A DNA stretch of 64,000 nucleotides, taken from Candidatus Kapaibacterium sp. (GTDB lineage Bacteria > Bacteroidota > Ignavibacteria > Kapaibacteriales > UBA2268). The notes beneath the pieces are model-generated. The model was not told where the DNA came from. It was given only the letters and a program-made list of their open reading frames with translations, and ran no database searches. The position numbers and the translations under genes are program-made. This document shows, in pieces, positions 18,903 to 29,110 of this stretch (the stretch's first letter is position 1; the number at the start of each line of letters is the position of its first letter). The stretch spans positions 124,001 through 188,000 of the forward strand of contig CALHGZ010000006.1 in assembly GCA_938031175.1 (NCBI GenBank), read 5' to 3'.

Positions 18903-21900
18903 ATGAGAAAAATTTTCCTATTACAATTATTATTCCTTTTCAACTATCTAATGCAAGCAGGCGAGGTTGTAATTCAATATGATAATGGAATACCTCGAAC
19001 TCAATATTATGAACGCCCTAATTGGGAAGAGTCTATAATTTTTCAATTCGATGGACCTTGCGAAATATTGGAGATTCAAATTTATTACACTGGAACAACA
19101 CCAGGTAGGGACACAGTTTATATAGTTGGTGATCCTGCTGAAGGAACCGTACCACCTACATTCTGGGTATTGCATTATAATCAGCGTTCAAATCCAATTT
19201 TTGTAGACTATGATGGCAAAGCAGGTTGGCGATATCTTACAGTCAGTAATCTACGTTCTGATGGTTACGATCGAATTTGTATACAACATCGGCTAAAATC
19301 AGGTGGTCCCTGGTGGGCTGTAGATAACAATGGGACAAGTGTACCTTACCGTTCTTTTACCATGAATCCTGCAGAAACAAATCAACTCGGCGGTCCGGGA
19401 AGATACTATTTAGCCGATGGTGATTATATGGTACGACTTAAAATCAAATATGATTACCCAAAAGGGAATTCATCTGAACCACCACCAGTACCAATTTTGA
19501 TGGATGTAACAAAATCTGCAGGTTTGGTTGACGTAAATGGAAATTTTATCCGTTCAGCCGATGTTAGCGTTGTTGATTTCAATGCTGATGGCTATGATGA
19601 TATAGTCATTGGTTCAAATTTTTTCGAAAATCAAAAAGACGGTACTTTCAAAAATGTAAGTTCAAGGATAAAGATTTCAGCAAATGCAACTTCGTGGGGT
19701 GATTTTGATAATGATGGCTTTATTGATTGTTACGCACAGCTTAATGGCTCCTTCGATATGAATAAATCAATGGTATTAAGTAGAGATAGAGTCTATAAAA
19801 ATAATGGAGATGGTACATTTACTGCAATTGACCCAAAAACTATGTTCAAATTACCTTATCCAAGTCCGAGTATTGATTTTAATTTGAATCCTTCGGGACT
19901 TCAAGACTCAATTTTTAATCCATATTCGAATATTACACCACTTTGGCTCGACTATGACGGTGATGGCTGGCTCGATTTATATTTAGCAAATAATAGGACT
20001 GGTTATAACGATGCTTCCGGTAATTATAGAGAAATTTACTACCCCGACCAGCTCTGGAAAAACGATGGTACCGGTAAATTTACTAATGAACGTAAAAATG
20101 CAGGTATAGACATTGCCGAACCATTCGGACAAAGTGGTTACCATGATTGTTATGGAGCCAATGCCTGCGATTATAATCAAGATGGTAAGATTGATATTTT
20201 CGTTGCAACATACAGGTTAGTGCGCGATATATTATATCATAATTATGGCGATGGTACATTTGAGGACGTAGCTGCTCGAACCGGTGTCAGAGGTATTCCG
20301 ACTGCAGCTGAAGGGTATTTTGGTCATGGTATGGGCTCTGAATGGGGTGATTTCAATAATGATGGCTATCCTGATTTGTGTGTGGGTAATCTAGGACATC
20401 CCGATTGGCGTGGTATGTATTCGAACCCATCCTTGATATTTAAAAACAACGGTCCACCCGATTATTACTTCGAAGAAGTACATCAAAAAATGGGTTTAAA
20501 ATTTTATGAAATGAATGCAGGTGTCTGCTGGGTTGATTTGAATTTAGACGGTTATCTCGATTTGATACACGGACAAATATCTTATGATGCAAAGGGAAAA
20601 GGAGCAGACAGATTAACAAGAATTTATCTCAATGAAGGTCCGAATAAAAATTTCAAATTGAGAGATATAACTTGGCTCGCAGGTGCATTAATTCACGGTG
20701 CTTGGACGCCTATTAGAATCGATTTCGACAATGACGGCGATATGGATTTACTTATTGCCAGCAGTCAGGAACATGTTAAATTATTCAGAAATGATTTTAT
20801 TCGCAAAGGTAATTGGATAACGTTCAAATTAATTGGTAGCCCTCAGGATGGAGTAAATATGGATGCTTACGGTAGTAAAATTCTTATAGAAACCCACGGG
20901 AAAAAATTTTACCGAGAGTTGATGGGTAGTATCACCGGGAACAGGTGTAGCCAAAATAGTTCTGAAATCCATTTCGGACTTGGCGATATTGACAAAGTTG
21001 AAAAAGTTACTATAAGTTACCCAAATGGAAAACAAAATATCATTACCAATTTAAAAACAAACAAAAAATATTTAGTTCGTTATTTGAATAAACCAATCCA
21101 AAGAATTTTAACTGCTCCTCAGCAATATTCACCATCGAATTACGCAACAAATTTGTCAAAGGAAAATCTTAAATTCGCATTTTATTCTACTGGTGTCAAT
21201 CTTTACAATTTAGAAATTTTTCAAAAGAATAATGATTCATTGAACTTATTAAAGTCAATTTCTTTTCTAAGTTTTACTCCTGAAGAATTAATACAGTACA
21301 TAGTTTACCCTTATAAATTAGAATGCGGAACTTATTATTGGCGAATTAAAGCTTATGATAGTGATTCAGCAGTATCAGACTTTTGGGTATTCACTGTATG
21401 CGCTCCTAAACCATTAGCACCAGCATTAAAATCACCTGAAAATGGTTCAAATAATGTTTCAGTTAAAACATCATTTGAATGGTTCCCCGCCCAATATGAA
21501 ACTCAAACACAAGCAGAAACAGAATACATACTTGAAATCTTTTTGAAAGAAAATCTAAATGAACCTATTTATAAATCAGATCCTTTAAAAACATTAATTC
21601 ATCAACCGAACCAACCACTTCAACCCGGAAAAACATATTTATGGCGTGTTCAAAGTAAAAATGAAGATGTATTCGGTGAATACTCCGATTTTTGGGAATT
21701 CTCCACTATGCCTCTACCCGAACAACCAAAATTATTAATTCCTGAAAACAAAGCTGAAAATGTTGATCTGAAGCCACGATTCCGATGGGAAAGAATTGAA
21801 AATGCTATTGGATACCATCTTCAAATAAGTAAGGATATAGAATTTCATAATATATATTATGAAAAAGATGATATTATGTGGATAAGCTATAATTTACCAG

Positions 21901-22292
21901 CAGAACTCGAAGCCGGTATGACTTATTGGTGGCGCCTGCGTGCATTTAATGATGGTGGTTTTGGTAACTGGAGTGAGAAGTTCTCATTTACTACAACTAC
22001 ACAGGTAAGCGTAAGCTATTCACCCGAAGAGCAATTTGATTTCGAAATTATACCTAATCCAGTAAATAATCAAAACATAAAAATTAATTTAAAAGATTCA
22101 GGAAATAATAATTATACATTATTGATTTATAATGGTTTAGGTGAATTGATTTACTCAAACAATAGCATACATTCAGCTAGTGTAATTACAGAAATTGAAA
22201 TTCCATCTTCATCGTTAAACCTAGGTGTTTATTTTATTAAGATAAGTAATAATTTCTATTGGAAAACAAGAAAGCTTATCATAGTGAATTGA
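18903..22292 (+). CDS. FG-GAP/ASPIC (CRTAC1-like) surface protein with type IX secretion tail
   Basis: 1129-residue exported protein. A signal peptide (1-19) is followed by a beta domain to about 190 and then a seven-bladed FG-GAP/VCBS propeller (about 200-640) with many Ca-binding repeats such as DFNADGYDD, DFDNDGFID, DYDGDGWLDL and DFDNDGDMDL. The UnbV/ASPIC domain follows (about 655-725, with HFGLGDIDKVEKVTISYPNG). Two fibronectin-like domains come next (about 810-1010), each with repeated 'L.P.N...V..KP.F.W' openings. A T9SS tail (about 1045-1129, FEIIPNPVNN... to KLIIVN) ends it. Such proteins are typical large surface adhesins or binding proteins; the ligand is unknown. No promoter element was recognised in the 169 bases upstream. 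The stop is directly adjacent to the convergent DacB stop. Confidence 0.88.
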   Translation: MRKIFLLQLLFLFNYLMQAGEVVIQYDNGIPRTQYYERPNWEESIIFQFDGPCEILEIQIYYTGTTPGRDTVYIVGDPAEGTVPPTFWVLHYNQRSNPIFVDYDGKAGWRYLTVSNLRSDGYDRICIQHRLKSGGPWWAVDNNGTSVPYRSFTMNPAETNQLGGPGRYYLADGDYMVRLKIKYDYPKGNSSEPPPVPILMDVTKSAGLVDVNGNFIRSADVSVVDFNADGYDDIVIGSNFFENQKDGTFKNVSSRIKISANATSWGDFDNDGFIDCYAQLNGSFDMNKSMVLSRDRVYKNNGDGTFTAIDPKTMFKLPYPSPSIDFNLNPSGLQDSIFNPYSNITPLWLDYDGDGWLDLYLANNRTGYNDASGNYREIYYPDQLWKNDGTGKFTNERKNAGIDIAEPFGQSGYHDCYGANACDYNQDGKIDIFVATYRLVRDILYHNYGDGTFEDVAARTGVRGIPTAAEGYFGHGMGSEWGDFNNDGYPDLCVGNLGHPDWRGMYSNPSLIFKNNGPPDYYFEEVHQKMGLKFYEMNAGVCWVDLNLDGYLDLIHGQISYDAKGKGADRLTRIYLNEGPNKNFKLRDITWLAGALIHGAWTPIRIDFDNDGDMDLLIASSQEHVKLFRNDFIRKGNWITFKLIGSPQDGVNMDAYGSKILIETHGKKFYRELMGSITGNRCSQNSSEIHFGLGDIDKVEKVTISYPNGKQNIITNLKTNKKYLVRYLNKPIQRILTAPQQYSPSNYATNLSKENLKFAFYSTGVNLYNLEIFQKNNDSLNLLKSISFLSFTPEELIQYIVYPYKLECGTYYWRIKAYDSDSAVSDFWVFTVCAPKPLAPALKSPENGSNNVSVKTSFEWFPAQYETQTQAETEYILEIFLKENLNEPIYKSDPLKTLIHQPNQPLQPGKTYLWRVQSKNEDVFGEYSDFWEFSTMPLPEQPKLLIPENKAENVDLKPRFRWERIENAIGYHLQISKDIEFHNIYYEKDDIMWISYNLPAELEAGMTYWWRLRAFNDGGFGNWSEKFSFTTTTQVSVSYSPEEQFDFEIIPNPVNNQNIKINLKDSGNNNYTLLIYNGLGELIYSNNSIHSASVITEIEIPSSSLNLGVYFIKISNNFYWKTRKLIIVN

Positions 22293-23828
22293 TTAATCCT
22301 TTTTGCGTGAAAAACTTGCAAGCCTCATACAAATGAGGTCCTGCAAGTTTTCAACTGAACTCAGTGTAGTTGTAAAATTCAAAATCATAATACAGAAAGC
22401 TAAAGGCTCATCATCCCTTGTCCAGATGTAACCAGCTAAATTTGAGATGTTATTTAAAGTGGCTGTTTTAGCTTTAACTTTGTTTTCAGCAAGTGAGCGC
22501 GTCATACGCCTTGCAAGAGTACCAGGTTTGCTAGGTTCAGCCAATGAATTTATAAAAATATCGCTGAAAGAACTGCGGTAAATATAAGATAATAATGTTA
22601 CAATATACTTAGAGGAAATAATATTATATCTCGAAAGCCCCGAACCATCAACAATATTCATTCTTTCAGGGTCAATACCAATTTTTGAGCAAAAGTTTTT
22701 TGTAAAATATATTCCTGTATTGAATGAACCTTCACCTGCTTTTTCCTTGGCTATAGTTTTCAACAATAATTCGGCACCTAAATTGTGGCTATGCTTATTT
22801 ATCTTGGCAACAATTGTTTTTAATGGTGGAGATAAATGCTCACAAATTAAATTTAACTCTCCATAATTAATACGTTCGTATAATTGATTAACATCAATAA
22901 GATTACCTCGTACTTTAATATTTCTTCTTAAAAGTGCTTCTTTGAAAAGATTTAGGAAGAATCTCGGAGGATTATCTATAGTTATTTCTAATTCATAGCT
23001 TTTTGGATTTTTGGACGTATCCAAAGAAATTGAACCGGTTAATTCAATTATATTCGTATGTGGTTCTCTGTATTTTGAGATTAAAGTAGAAACATCAGGA
23101 CGTACTGTGTTGATATTATTTATTATTTGCACATAATTATTTTCAGGATAAACAAAAATTTTTGCTTGTTTATTAATACTATCGCCGGACTTAACGGTTA
23201 TCCTTATTTTGTTATCAAAAGAGGATAAAGCACTTACTTGTGCAGAATATGGATTCAAAAAATCATCCCAACACCAACCCGGTGGATAATAATTTTCATC
23301 AAAAAAATTATGGTCGGCAATGAGATTTCCTTTAATTGAGCGAATTCCAATAGAATCAATCTTCCAAGCCCAATCTTCGAATACGCTCATGGGGTCAGCC
23401 ATATATAAATCAGATATACTCGGATCTCCACTCCCCCTTATTATCAAATTCCCTATAAATTCACCATTTTGTTTAAGTACCCCATCAAGATATAATTGAG
23501 TTTTGTATTGATAATCCCCACCTAGATAATATAATGCTGAACTTGTAGTTAGTAATTTTGTCAAGGAAGCAGGTATGCAATTTTTTGACTCTTCTCTTCT
23601 GTATATTATCTCACCATTTTCAATTGATTGGATTAGAATGCTCACTGTTGCACCCGATAAATCAGGGTTATCAAGAATGTAATTAATATCTTGTCTAAGT
23701 TCCTCAATTGGTGGAATCCGTGGTATTTTAAATTTTGAAGTATCCGGTCGGATTACCTGGCTATAAATCTGGTTTGTAATTATTCCTAAGAATACAAATA
23801 TTATTAATAAATGCTTGTAAATTTTCAT
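22293..23828 (-). CDS. dacB: D-alanyl-D-alanine carboxypeptidase/endopeptidase (PBP4, S13 family)
   Basis: Periplasmic penicillin-binding protein that trims or cleaves peptidoglycan cross-links. A signal peptide covers residues 1-23. The nucleophile motif is S88LTK91, the second motif is S347HN349, and the third, usually KTG, reads K454TA456. The S13 stretch DGSGLSRYN (about 394-402) is clear. Length (511 aa) fits. The KTG-to-KTA change replaces the small glycine of the substrate-lining strand; the enzyme may still work, but this is unusual. There is no strong ribosome site before the ATG. The 3' end touches the convergent FG-GAP gene with no space for a terminator. Confidence 0.9.
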   Translation of the reverse strand: MKIYKHLLIIFVFLGIITNQIYSQVIRPDTSKFKIPRIPPIEELRQDINYILDNPDLSGATVSILIQSIENGEIIYRREESKNCIPASLTKLLTTSSALYYLGGDYQYKTQLYLDGVLKQNGEFIGNLIIRGSGDPSISDLYMADPMSVFEDWAWKIDSIGIRSIKGNLIADHNFFDENYYPPGWCWDDFLNPYSAQVSALSSFDNKIRITVKSGDSINKQAKIFVYPENNYVQIINNINTVRPDVSTLISKYREPHTNIIELTGSISLDTSKNPKSYELEITIDNPPRFFLNLFKEALLRRNIKVRGNLIDVNQLYERINYGELNLICEHLSPPLKTIVAKINKHSHNLGAELLLKTIAKEKAGEGSFNTGIYFTKNFCSKIGIDPERMNIVDGSGLSRYNIISSKYIVTLLSYIYRSSFSDIFINSLAEPSKPGTLARRMTRSLAENKVKAKTATLNNISNLAGYIWTRDDEPLAFCIMILNFTTTLSSVENLQDLICMRLASFSRKKD

Positions 23829-23959
23829 AAGAATTTAAATTTTATTTGATTTACAAAATTAAGAATATTAAACTTTTTTATTTCAATATATTATAGTAAA
23901 AATCGTCAAAAATACTTTTAAAAGATGTTTTTTCCTAAATAAACTATCTGAGGTTTAAT

Positions 23960-25828
23960 ATGTCTGAAGATAATACTTCTTTCCGCGAGTATGAATACAA
24001 AGCAGAAATGAAGCAATTATTGAATATTATCATTAACTCACTTTATTCCAATCCCGATATTTTCATAAGAGAATTAGTATCAAACTCCTCAGATGCACTC
24101 AATAAATTAAGATTTTTATCACTTATAAATAGCGAAAAATATAATGCACCGAGTCAATTTCAAATTAAAATCAATCTCGACAAGGATAGATCAATATTTA
24201 GTATTGAAGATAACGGTATCGGTATGACTGAGGACGATCTAATTAATCGAATTGGTACAATAGCAAGTTCGGGCACTTTATCTTTTCTGAATGAAATGAC
24301 AAAAAATGGTAAAAAATTAGATTTAAATCTCATTGGTCAATTTGGTGTTGGTTTTTATTCAGTTTTTATGGTAACAGACAAAATTTCCATTGAAACAAAA
24401 TACGCTACAAAAGAATCCAAAGGCTTGTATTGGGAATCAATTGGAGAGGATAAATTTATCATTAAAGAAATTGAAAAGCAAGAAAATGGTACAAAAATTT
24501 ATTTCAAGTTAAAAGAAGAGCATAAAAAATACGTTGATGAACATGTCGTAAAGTCAATATTAAAAAAATATTCCAATTTTGTTGACTTTCCAATCTATCT
24601 CAATGGCGTTCAAATCAACACAATTTCCGCATTATGGCATAAAAACAAAGGTGAAATTACAGAAGACGAAGCGAATGAATTTTATTCATTTTTAACTGGT
24701 GACAATATCAATCCGCTCGCTTTTATACATTTCAAAGTAGAAGGAAATATTAACTTAGAATCTCTTTTGTTTATACCCGGAAGAAGTATCAACCTGTGGT
24801 TTCGCGATGACTTAAACACGGGCTTACATTTATATTCTGGGAGAATTTTTATTACTGACAAATTAACTGATTTATTGCCTGATTATCTCAAATTCATTCG
24901 TGGAGTAATTGATACTGTTGACTTACCGCTAAATGTATCTCGAGAGATAACTCAATCAACTCCATTACAAACAAAAATAAAAAATATCTTAACTAGTAAA
25001 ATTTTATCATTTTTAGATGAATGGGCTTTATCTAATCCTCAAAAATATAATCAATTTTATGATAATTTTGGTTCATTATTTAAATTGGGTCTTAATTCTG
25101 ATTATGAAAATCGAGAAAAATTACTCGAATTAATGCGCTATGAATCCACTTTCACTACTAATAAAGAAAAAATATCACTGAAAGATTACGTCTCAAGAAT
25201 GAAAGATAGTCAAAAAGAAATTTATTATTTAATTGGTGACAATAGAGATACAATTTTGAAAAACCCTAAACTTGAATATTTTTTAAAAAATAACATCGAG
25301 GTACTTTTACTAACAGATCCATCAGATTTTATAACACTCCCCTATATTTCTACATACCAACACAAACCAATTCAATCAATTGAAAAATCTGAACTTGACA
25401 TAAGTCCTGAAAATAAACAAGATAATGGACTTAGCGAAGAAGCAGTTAACTCACTTATTAAGCTCTTTAAAGAAACACTCGCAGACAAAATTCAGGATGT
25501 TGTCCCTTCTAAACGATTAGTCGACTCACCTGTAACTCTGGTATCTTCAGAAGGTGGATTAGACACTCAAATGGAAAAAATATTCAAACAATTCGACAAA
25601 AATTTTAAAACCTCAAAAAAAATATTAGAAATTAATACATCCCACGCATTAATAAAAAATTTATGGAAATTGCATATTTCCACCAAAAATCATGAATTAT
25701 TAATACAGATAATCAATCATCTTTACGAAGGTGTATTAATTATTGAGGGACAATTGGAGAATCCAATAGATTATATCAACAGATCTAATGAACTATTATT
25801 GAAAATTACTGAAAAATTTTTGGATTAA
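23960..25828 (+). CDS. htpG: Chaperone HtpG (Hsp90)
   Basis: Cytoplasmic ATP-dependent chaperone. The N-terminal GHKL ATPase shows E38LVSN with Asp45 nearby, D84NGIGM and the lid motif GQFGVGFYS. The middle domain has the catalytic-loop region DLPLNVSREI (around residue 325), and the C-terminal dimerisation domain ends LLKITEKFLD. Length (622 aa) matches the family. The start ATG follows TGAGGTTTAAT, a fair ribosome site. queA follows after 15 bases, so the two are probably co-transcribed. No CIRCE-type inverted repeat was seen upstream. Confidence 0.97.
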   Translation: MSEDNTSFREYEYKAEMKQLLNIIINSLYSNPDIFIRELVSNSSDALNKLRFLSLINSEKYNAPSQFQIKINLDKDRSIFSIEDNGIGMTEDDLINRIGTIASSGTLSFLNEMTKNGKKLDLNLIGQFGVGFYSVFMVTDKISIETKYATKESKGLYWESIGEDKFIIKEIEKQENGTKIYFKLKEEHKKYVDEHVVKSILKKYSNFVDFPIYLNGVQINTISALWHKNKGEITEDEANEFYSFLTGDNINPLAFIHFKVEGNINLESLLFIPGRSINLWFRDDLNTGLHLYSGRIFITDKLTDLLPDYLKFIRGVIDTVDLPLNVSREITQSTPLQTKIKNILTSKILSFLDEWALSNPQKYNQFYDNFGSLFKLGLNSDYENREKLLELMRYESTFTTNKEKISLKDYVSRMKDSQKEIYYLIGDNRDTILKNPKLEYFLKNNIEVLLLTDPSDFITLPYISTYQHKPIQSIEKSELDISPENKQDNGLSEEAVNSLIKLFKETLADKIQDVVPSKRLVDSPVTLVSSEGGLDTQMEKIFKQFDKNFKTSKKILEINTSHALIKNLWKLHISTKNHELLIQIINHLYEGVLIIEGQLENPIDYINRSNELLLKITEKFLD

Positions 25829-25843
25829 AATATTGAGGATTGA

Positions 25844-26887
25844 ATGAAACTTTCAGAATTTCGTTACACCGTAGCCAAAAGCCAAATTGCAAAATTTCCA
25901 GCAGAGCCACGTGATAGTTCACGTTTGATGGTTGTCGATAGAAAAACCGGCACAATCACAAATGATGTTTTCAGTAATATTGTCAATTATTTTGATAAAG
26001 GTGATTGCCTTGTTTTGAATGAAACAAAAGTTTTTCCCGCTCGCCTTTTTGGAAAAAAAGAAAAAACAAATGCAAAAATCGAAGTTCTTTTATTACGCCA
26101 ATTAAAAGCAGAAGATAGAATTTGGGATGTGATAGTAGAGCCAGCAAGAAAAGTACGCATCGGAAATAAAATTTACTTTGACAATAATCAATTTTACTGC
26201 GAAGTTATCGATAATACAACCTCACGTGGCAGAACTGTTCGGTTTAGTTATGATGGTAACTTATTCGAAGTTATTCAACGAATCGGTGAAATGCCATTAC
26301 CATCATACATAAAAAGAGAACCGACCGAACTCGATAAAGAAACTTATCAATGTGTATTTGCAAATGATAACTACTTAGCTTCAATTGCACCTCCAACTGC
26401 CGGATTACATTTTACTCCCGAATTACTTAAAAAAATTGCTGAAAAAGGGGTAAGAATTGCCAATATTGTTTTGCACATCGGTCAAGGAGTGTTTGAGGAA
26501 ATCGAGGTTGAAGATTTGACAAAACACAGAATGTATTCAGAATATTTTGAAATATCCCGTCAATCTGCGGAAATAATCAATAAATCACTAAAATCTAAAA
26601 AGAAAGTTTTCGCTGTTGGTGCTTCAGTCGTTAGAGCACTTGAATCATCAGTTCTTACTTCCGGCACCATAAAGCCAAACAAAGGATGGACCGATAAATT
26701 CATCTATCCTCCTTATGACTTTAAAATTAGTACTCATTTAATTACTAACTTCCATCCACCGGCAACTCCATCTTTGCTTTTAACAGCAACTTTTGCTGGA
26801 AAAGATTTACTTTTTAAAGCTTATAAAAAAGCGATGAAAGATGATTATCGTTTTTTTGCTTATGGGGATGCAATGCTTATTTATTAA
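25844..26887 (+). CDS. queA: S-adenosylmethionine:tRNA ribosyltransferase-isomerase
   Basis: Transfers and isomerises the ribosyl part of S-adenosylmethionine to 7-aminomethyl-7-deazaguanine in tRNA, making epoxyqueuosine at the wobble position. Clear QueA motifs: RDSSRLMVVDR, LNETKVFPARLFG, and APPTAGLHFTPELL, followed by NFHPPATPSLLLTA. Length (347 aa) is normal. The start is ATG 15 bases after htpG. mutA follows after 54 bases. No queuosine riboswitch was seen. Confidence 0.96.
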   Translation: MKLSEFRYTVAKSQIAKFPAEPRDSSRLMVVDRKTGTITNDVFSNIVNYFDKGDCLVLNETKVFPARLFGKKEKTNAKIEVLLLRQLKAEDRIWDVIVEPARKVRIGNKIYFDNNQFYCEVIDNTTSRGRTVRFSYDGNLFEVIQRIGEMPLPSYIKREPTELDKETYQCVFANDNYLASIAPPTAGLHFTPELLKKIAEKGVRIANIVLHIGQGVFEEIEVEDLTKHRMYSEYFEISRQSAEIINKSLKSKKKVFAVGASVVRALESSVLTSGTIKPNKGWTDKFIYPPYDFKISTHLITNFHPPATPSLLLTATFAGKDLLFKAYKKAMKDDYRFFAYGDAMLIY

Positions 26888-26941
26888 ATTTGCTTCAATT
26901 ATAACTAATTTTAATATTATTCATTTTTATAAAATTTATTG

Positions 26942-28996
26942 ATGATTAACTACGATACTCTCGACTTTTCAGAATTTGAGAAATCTAATTACGAGCAATG
27001 GCTGACCACAGCTAAAGAATCGCTAAAAAAAACTGCAGATGAAAAACGACTTTTTAAAAAAACATCGGACAATATTGAGCTTAAACCTATCTTTTATCAA
27101 AATGATCTTGAAAACATCAAACATTTAATTTCTACCTTTCCCGGATTATTTCCATTTCTAAGACATAATAATATCAGCGGTTATTTGATTAAATCTTGGG
27201 AAATATTACAATGCTTCAATTATGAAAATCCAGACGATTTTAATGATGCAGCCTTAAATGCTTTGAATAATGACCAGGATTCGATAAAACTTCTTATAGA
27301 AAGCGATAAATACTCACATAATGAGCTAAAACCTTTAAAAATACAAAATATTGAAGACCTATCTAAGGCGTTATTCAATATTGATTTGACATCCATTCCA
27401 CTTTATATCGATGCAAATGGTCACTCTGCTGAATTTTTGCCATTACTCAAACTATTCTGTGATAACAATCATTTTAATTCTAACGAAATAATTGGTGGTA
27501 TTTATTACGACCCAATAGCTCACTCACTACTTTCTGGAAGATTGTCAATTGAAAAATCACTCCAACAAAGCTTCGGGCATTTATATAATTACATTAGCCA
27601 AAATTTCAGAAATTTTAAATTTATAACATTACGAGCTGATATTTATCATAATTGCGGTTCCAACTCATCATTAGAATTAGCATTAGCTTTATCAACTGCT
27701 GTCTATTATCTTAGAATTTTTGAAGAATTAAATATTGACCTTGAAAAAGTAATTCCAAAATTTATACTTGTTCTCGGTATTTCAACTGAATTTTTTAATC
27801 AAATTGCCAAAATCCGAGCTTTTAGAATTCTCTGGTCAAAATTAACTGAGGAAATAGGAATTCCCAAAGAATTAAGAAAAATCAGTATTCATAGCATTAC
27901 TTCTCAAACAAATAAATCATTACTAGACGAAAATTCAAATATCCTTCGTTCAATAATTGAAACATACGCCTCTGTATTAGGTGGAGCAGATGCAATAACA
28001 GTTTTAACATTTGACTATTTAAAACAACTTCCAAACGAATTTTCCGATAGAGTAGCCAGAAATATCCAATTAGTTATTAAATATGAATCACTTGTCAACA
28101 GAACAATTGACCCCGCTGGAGGCTCTTATTTAATAGAAAAATTAACTTATGAGTTGGCTGAGAAAGCCTGGAAAATATTTAAGGAAATCGAAAAAAACGG
28201 TGGCATTTATAAAAATATTATAAGCGGCATAATACAAGAATATATTTCAAAAATTGCCGAAGAGAAGATTATTAAAGCACAATCCAGGAAAGATTCATAC
28301 ATAGGAGTAAATGTATTTGCTAATGATTCTGAATCAATTTTTATTCCTGAAAAGGAAACCAAAGTTTTTAACAAAAAAATGAAATATTCCATTACTGATA
28401 TAAACGCTTATAATGAGAATATCTACAGTAGTTTATACGAATTCTATAAAAAAAATTATAATTTTTCAGACATTAACGAAGCCATTGAGAGATCCACAGA
28501 ATTTTTAGATATACAAAAAATATATCTTACAAGATTTCCCAAATTTTTCGAAGAATTAAGAATAAAAGCAGAAATATTAAAAATTAACAAGAATCCATTG
28601 CCTAAATTTTTGATATTGAATTTTGGGACAATTGAACAATACATGGCACGACGTGATTTCTCAATCGATTTTATGCATATCGGTGGATTTGAAACTGAAA
28701 TTAGCACAGCCTTTGAACCGAATATATTTGGAATCGAAGATGCAATTAATTTTACCATTAACAATGGATTTAAATCTATAATTCTCTGTTCTAGTGATGA
28801 CATTTATCCCATATTCGTAAGCAAATTAGTAAAAGACTTAAAAAATAGACAAACCGGAACATTCATCCTCTTAGCAGGCTATCCTGAAAATTATATCGAC
28901 GAATTTAAAAATTCAGGTGTTGATGATTTCATACACATAAAAACAAATGCTTATACCTTTTTAAAATCACTGCAAGATAAATATTCACGCCTTTGA
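26942..28996 (+). CDS. mutA: Methylmalonyl-CoA mutase, small (beta) subunit
   Basis: Non-catalytic partner subunit of B12-dependent methylmalonyl-CoA mutase, which interconverts methylmalonyl-CoA and succinyl-CoA in propionate metabolism. The TIM-barrel part shows GGADAITVLTFD and TIDPAGGSYLIEKLTYELA, as in the mutase family. The C-terminal flavodoxin-like domain (about 555-684) lacks the DxHxxG cobalamin motif, as expected for the small subunit. The ATG at 26942 is chosen; the frame could also begin one codon earlier at TTG. No clear ribosome site is visible. The catalytic mutB is usually the very next gene but here it is not; the next gene is an Omp28-like protein. The gene is about 684 aa, slightly long. 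Confidence 0.85.
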   Translation: MINYDTLDFSEFEKSNYEQWLTTAKESLKKTADEKRLFKKTSDNIELKPIFYQNDLENIKHLISTFPGLFPFLRHNNISGYLIKSWEILQCFNYENPDDFNDAALNALNNDQDSIKLLIESDKYSHNELKPLKIQNIEDLSKALFNIDLTSIPLYIDANGHSAEFLPLLKLFCDNNHFNSNEIIGGIYYDPIAHSLLSGRLSIEKSLQQSFGHLYNYISQNFRNFKFITLRADIYHNCGSNSSLELALALSTAVYYLRIFEELNIDLEKVIPKFILVLGISTEFFNQIAKIRAFRILWSKLTEEIGIPKELRKISIHSITSQTNKSLLDENSNILRSIIETYASVLGGADAITVLTFDYLKQLPNEFSDRVARNIQLVIKYESLVNRTIDPAGGSYLIEKLTYELAEKAWKIFKEIEKNGGIYKNIISGIIQEYISKIAEEKIIKAQSRKDSYIGVNVFANDSESIFIPEKETKVFNKKMKYSITDINAYNENIYSSLYEFYKKNYNFSDINEAIERSTEFLDIQKIYLTRFPKFFEELRIKAEILKINKNPLPKFLILNFGTIEQYMARRDFSIDFMHIGGFETEISTAFEPNIFGIEDAINFTINNGFKSIILCSSDDIYPIFVSKLVKDLKNRQTGTFILLAGYPENYIDEFKNSGVDDFIHIKTNAYTFLKSLQDKYSRL

Positions 28997-29110
28997 ATTA
29001 TAATTCAATCTATTTTAGGATTCATAAAAATAATTTTTCAAATGTTATGAAATTTGATTATTTTAGGTAACAATTATTGACTATTGTAAATTTAAAAACA
29101 GGAGTTGCCT

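Noticed and set aside
28993-29008. 16-base palindrome over the mutA stop (TTGAATTATAATTCAA)
   Set aside because: AT-rich with no clear T-tract or GC stem; could arise by chance, so not called a terminator.
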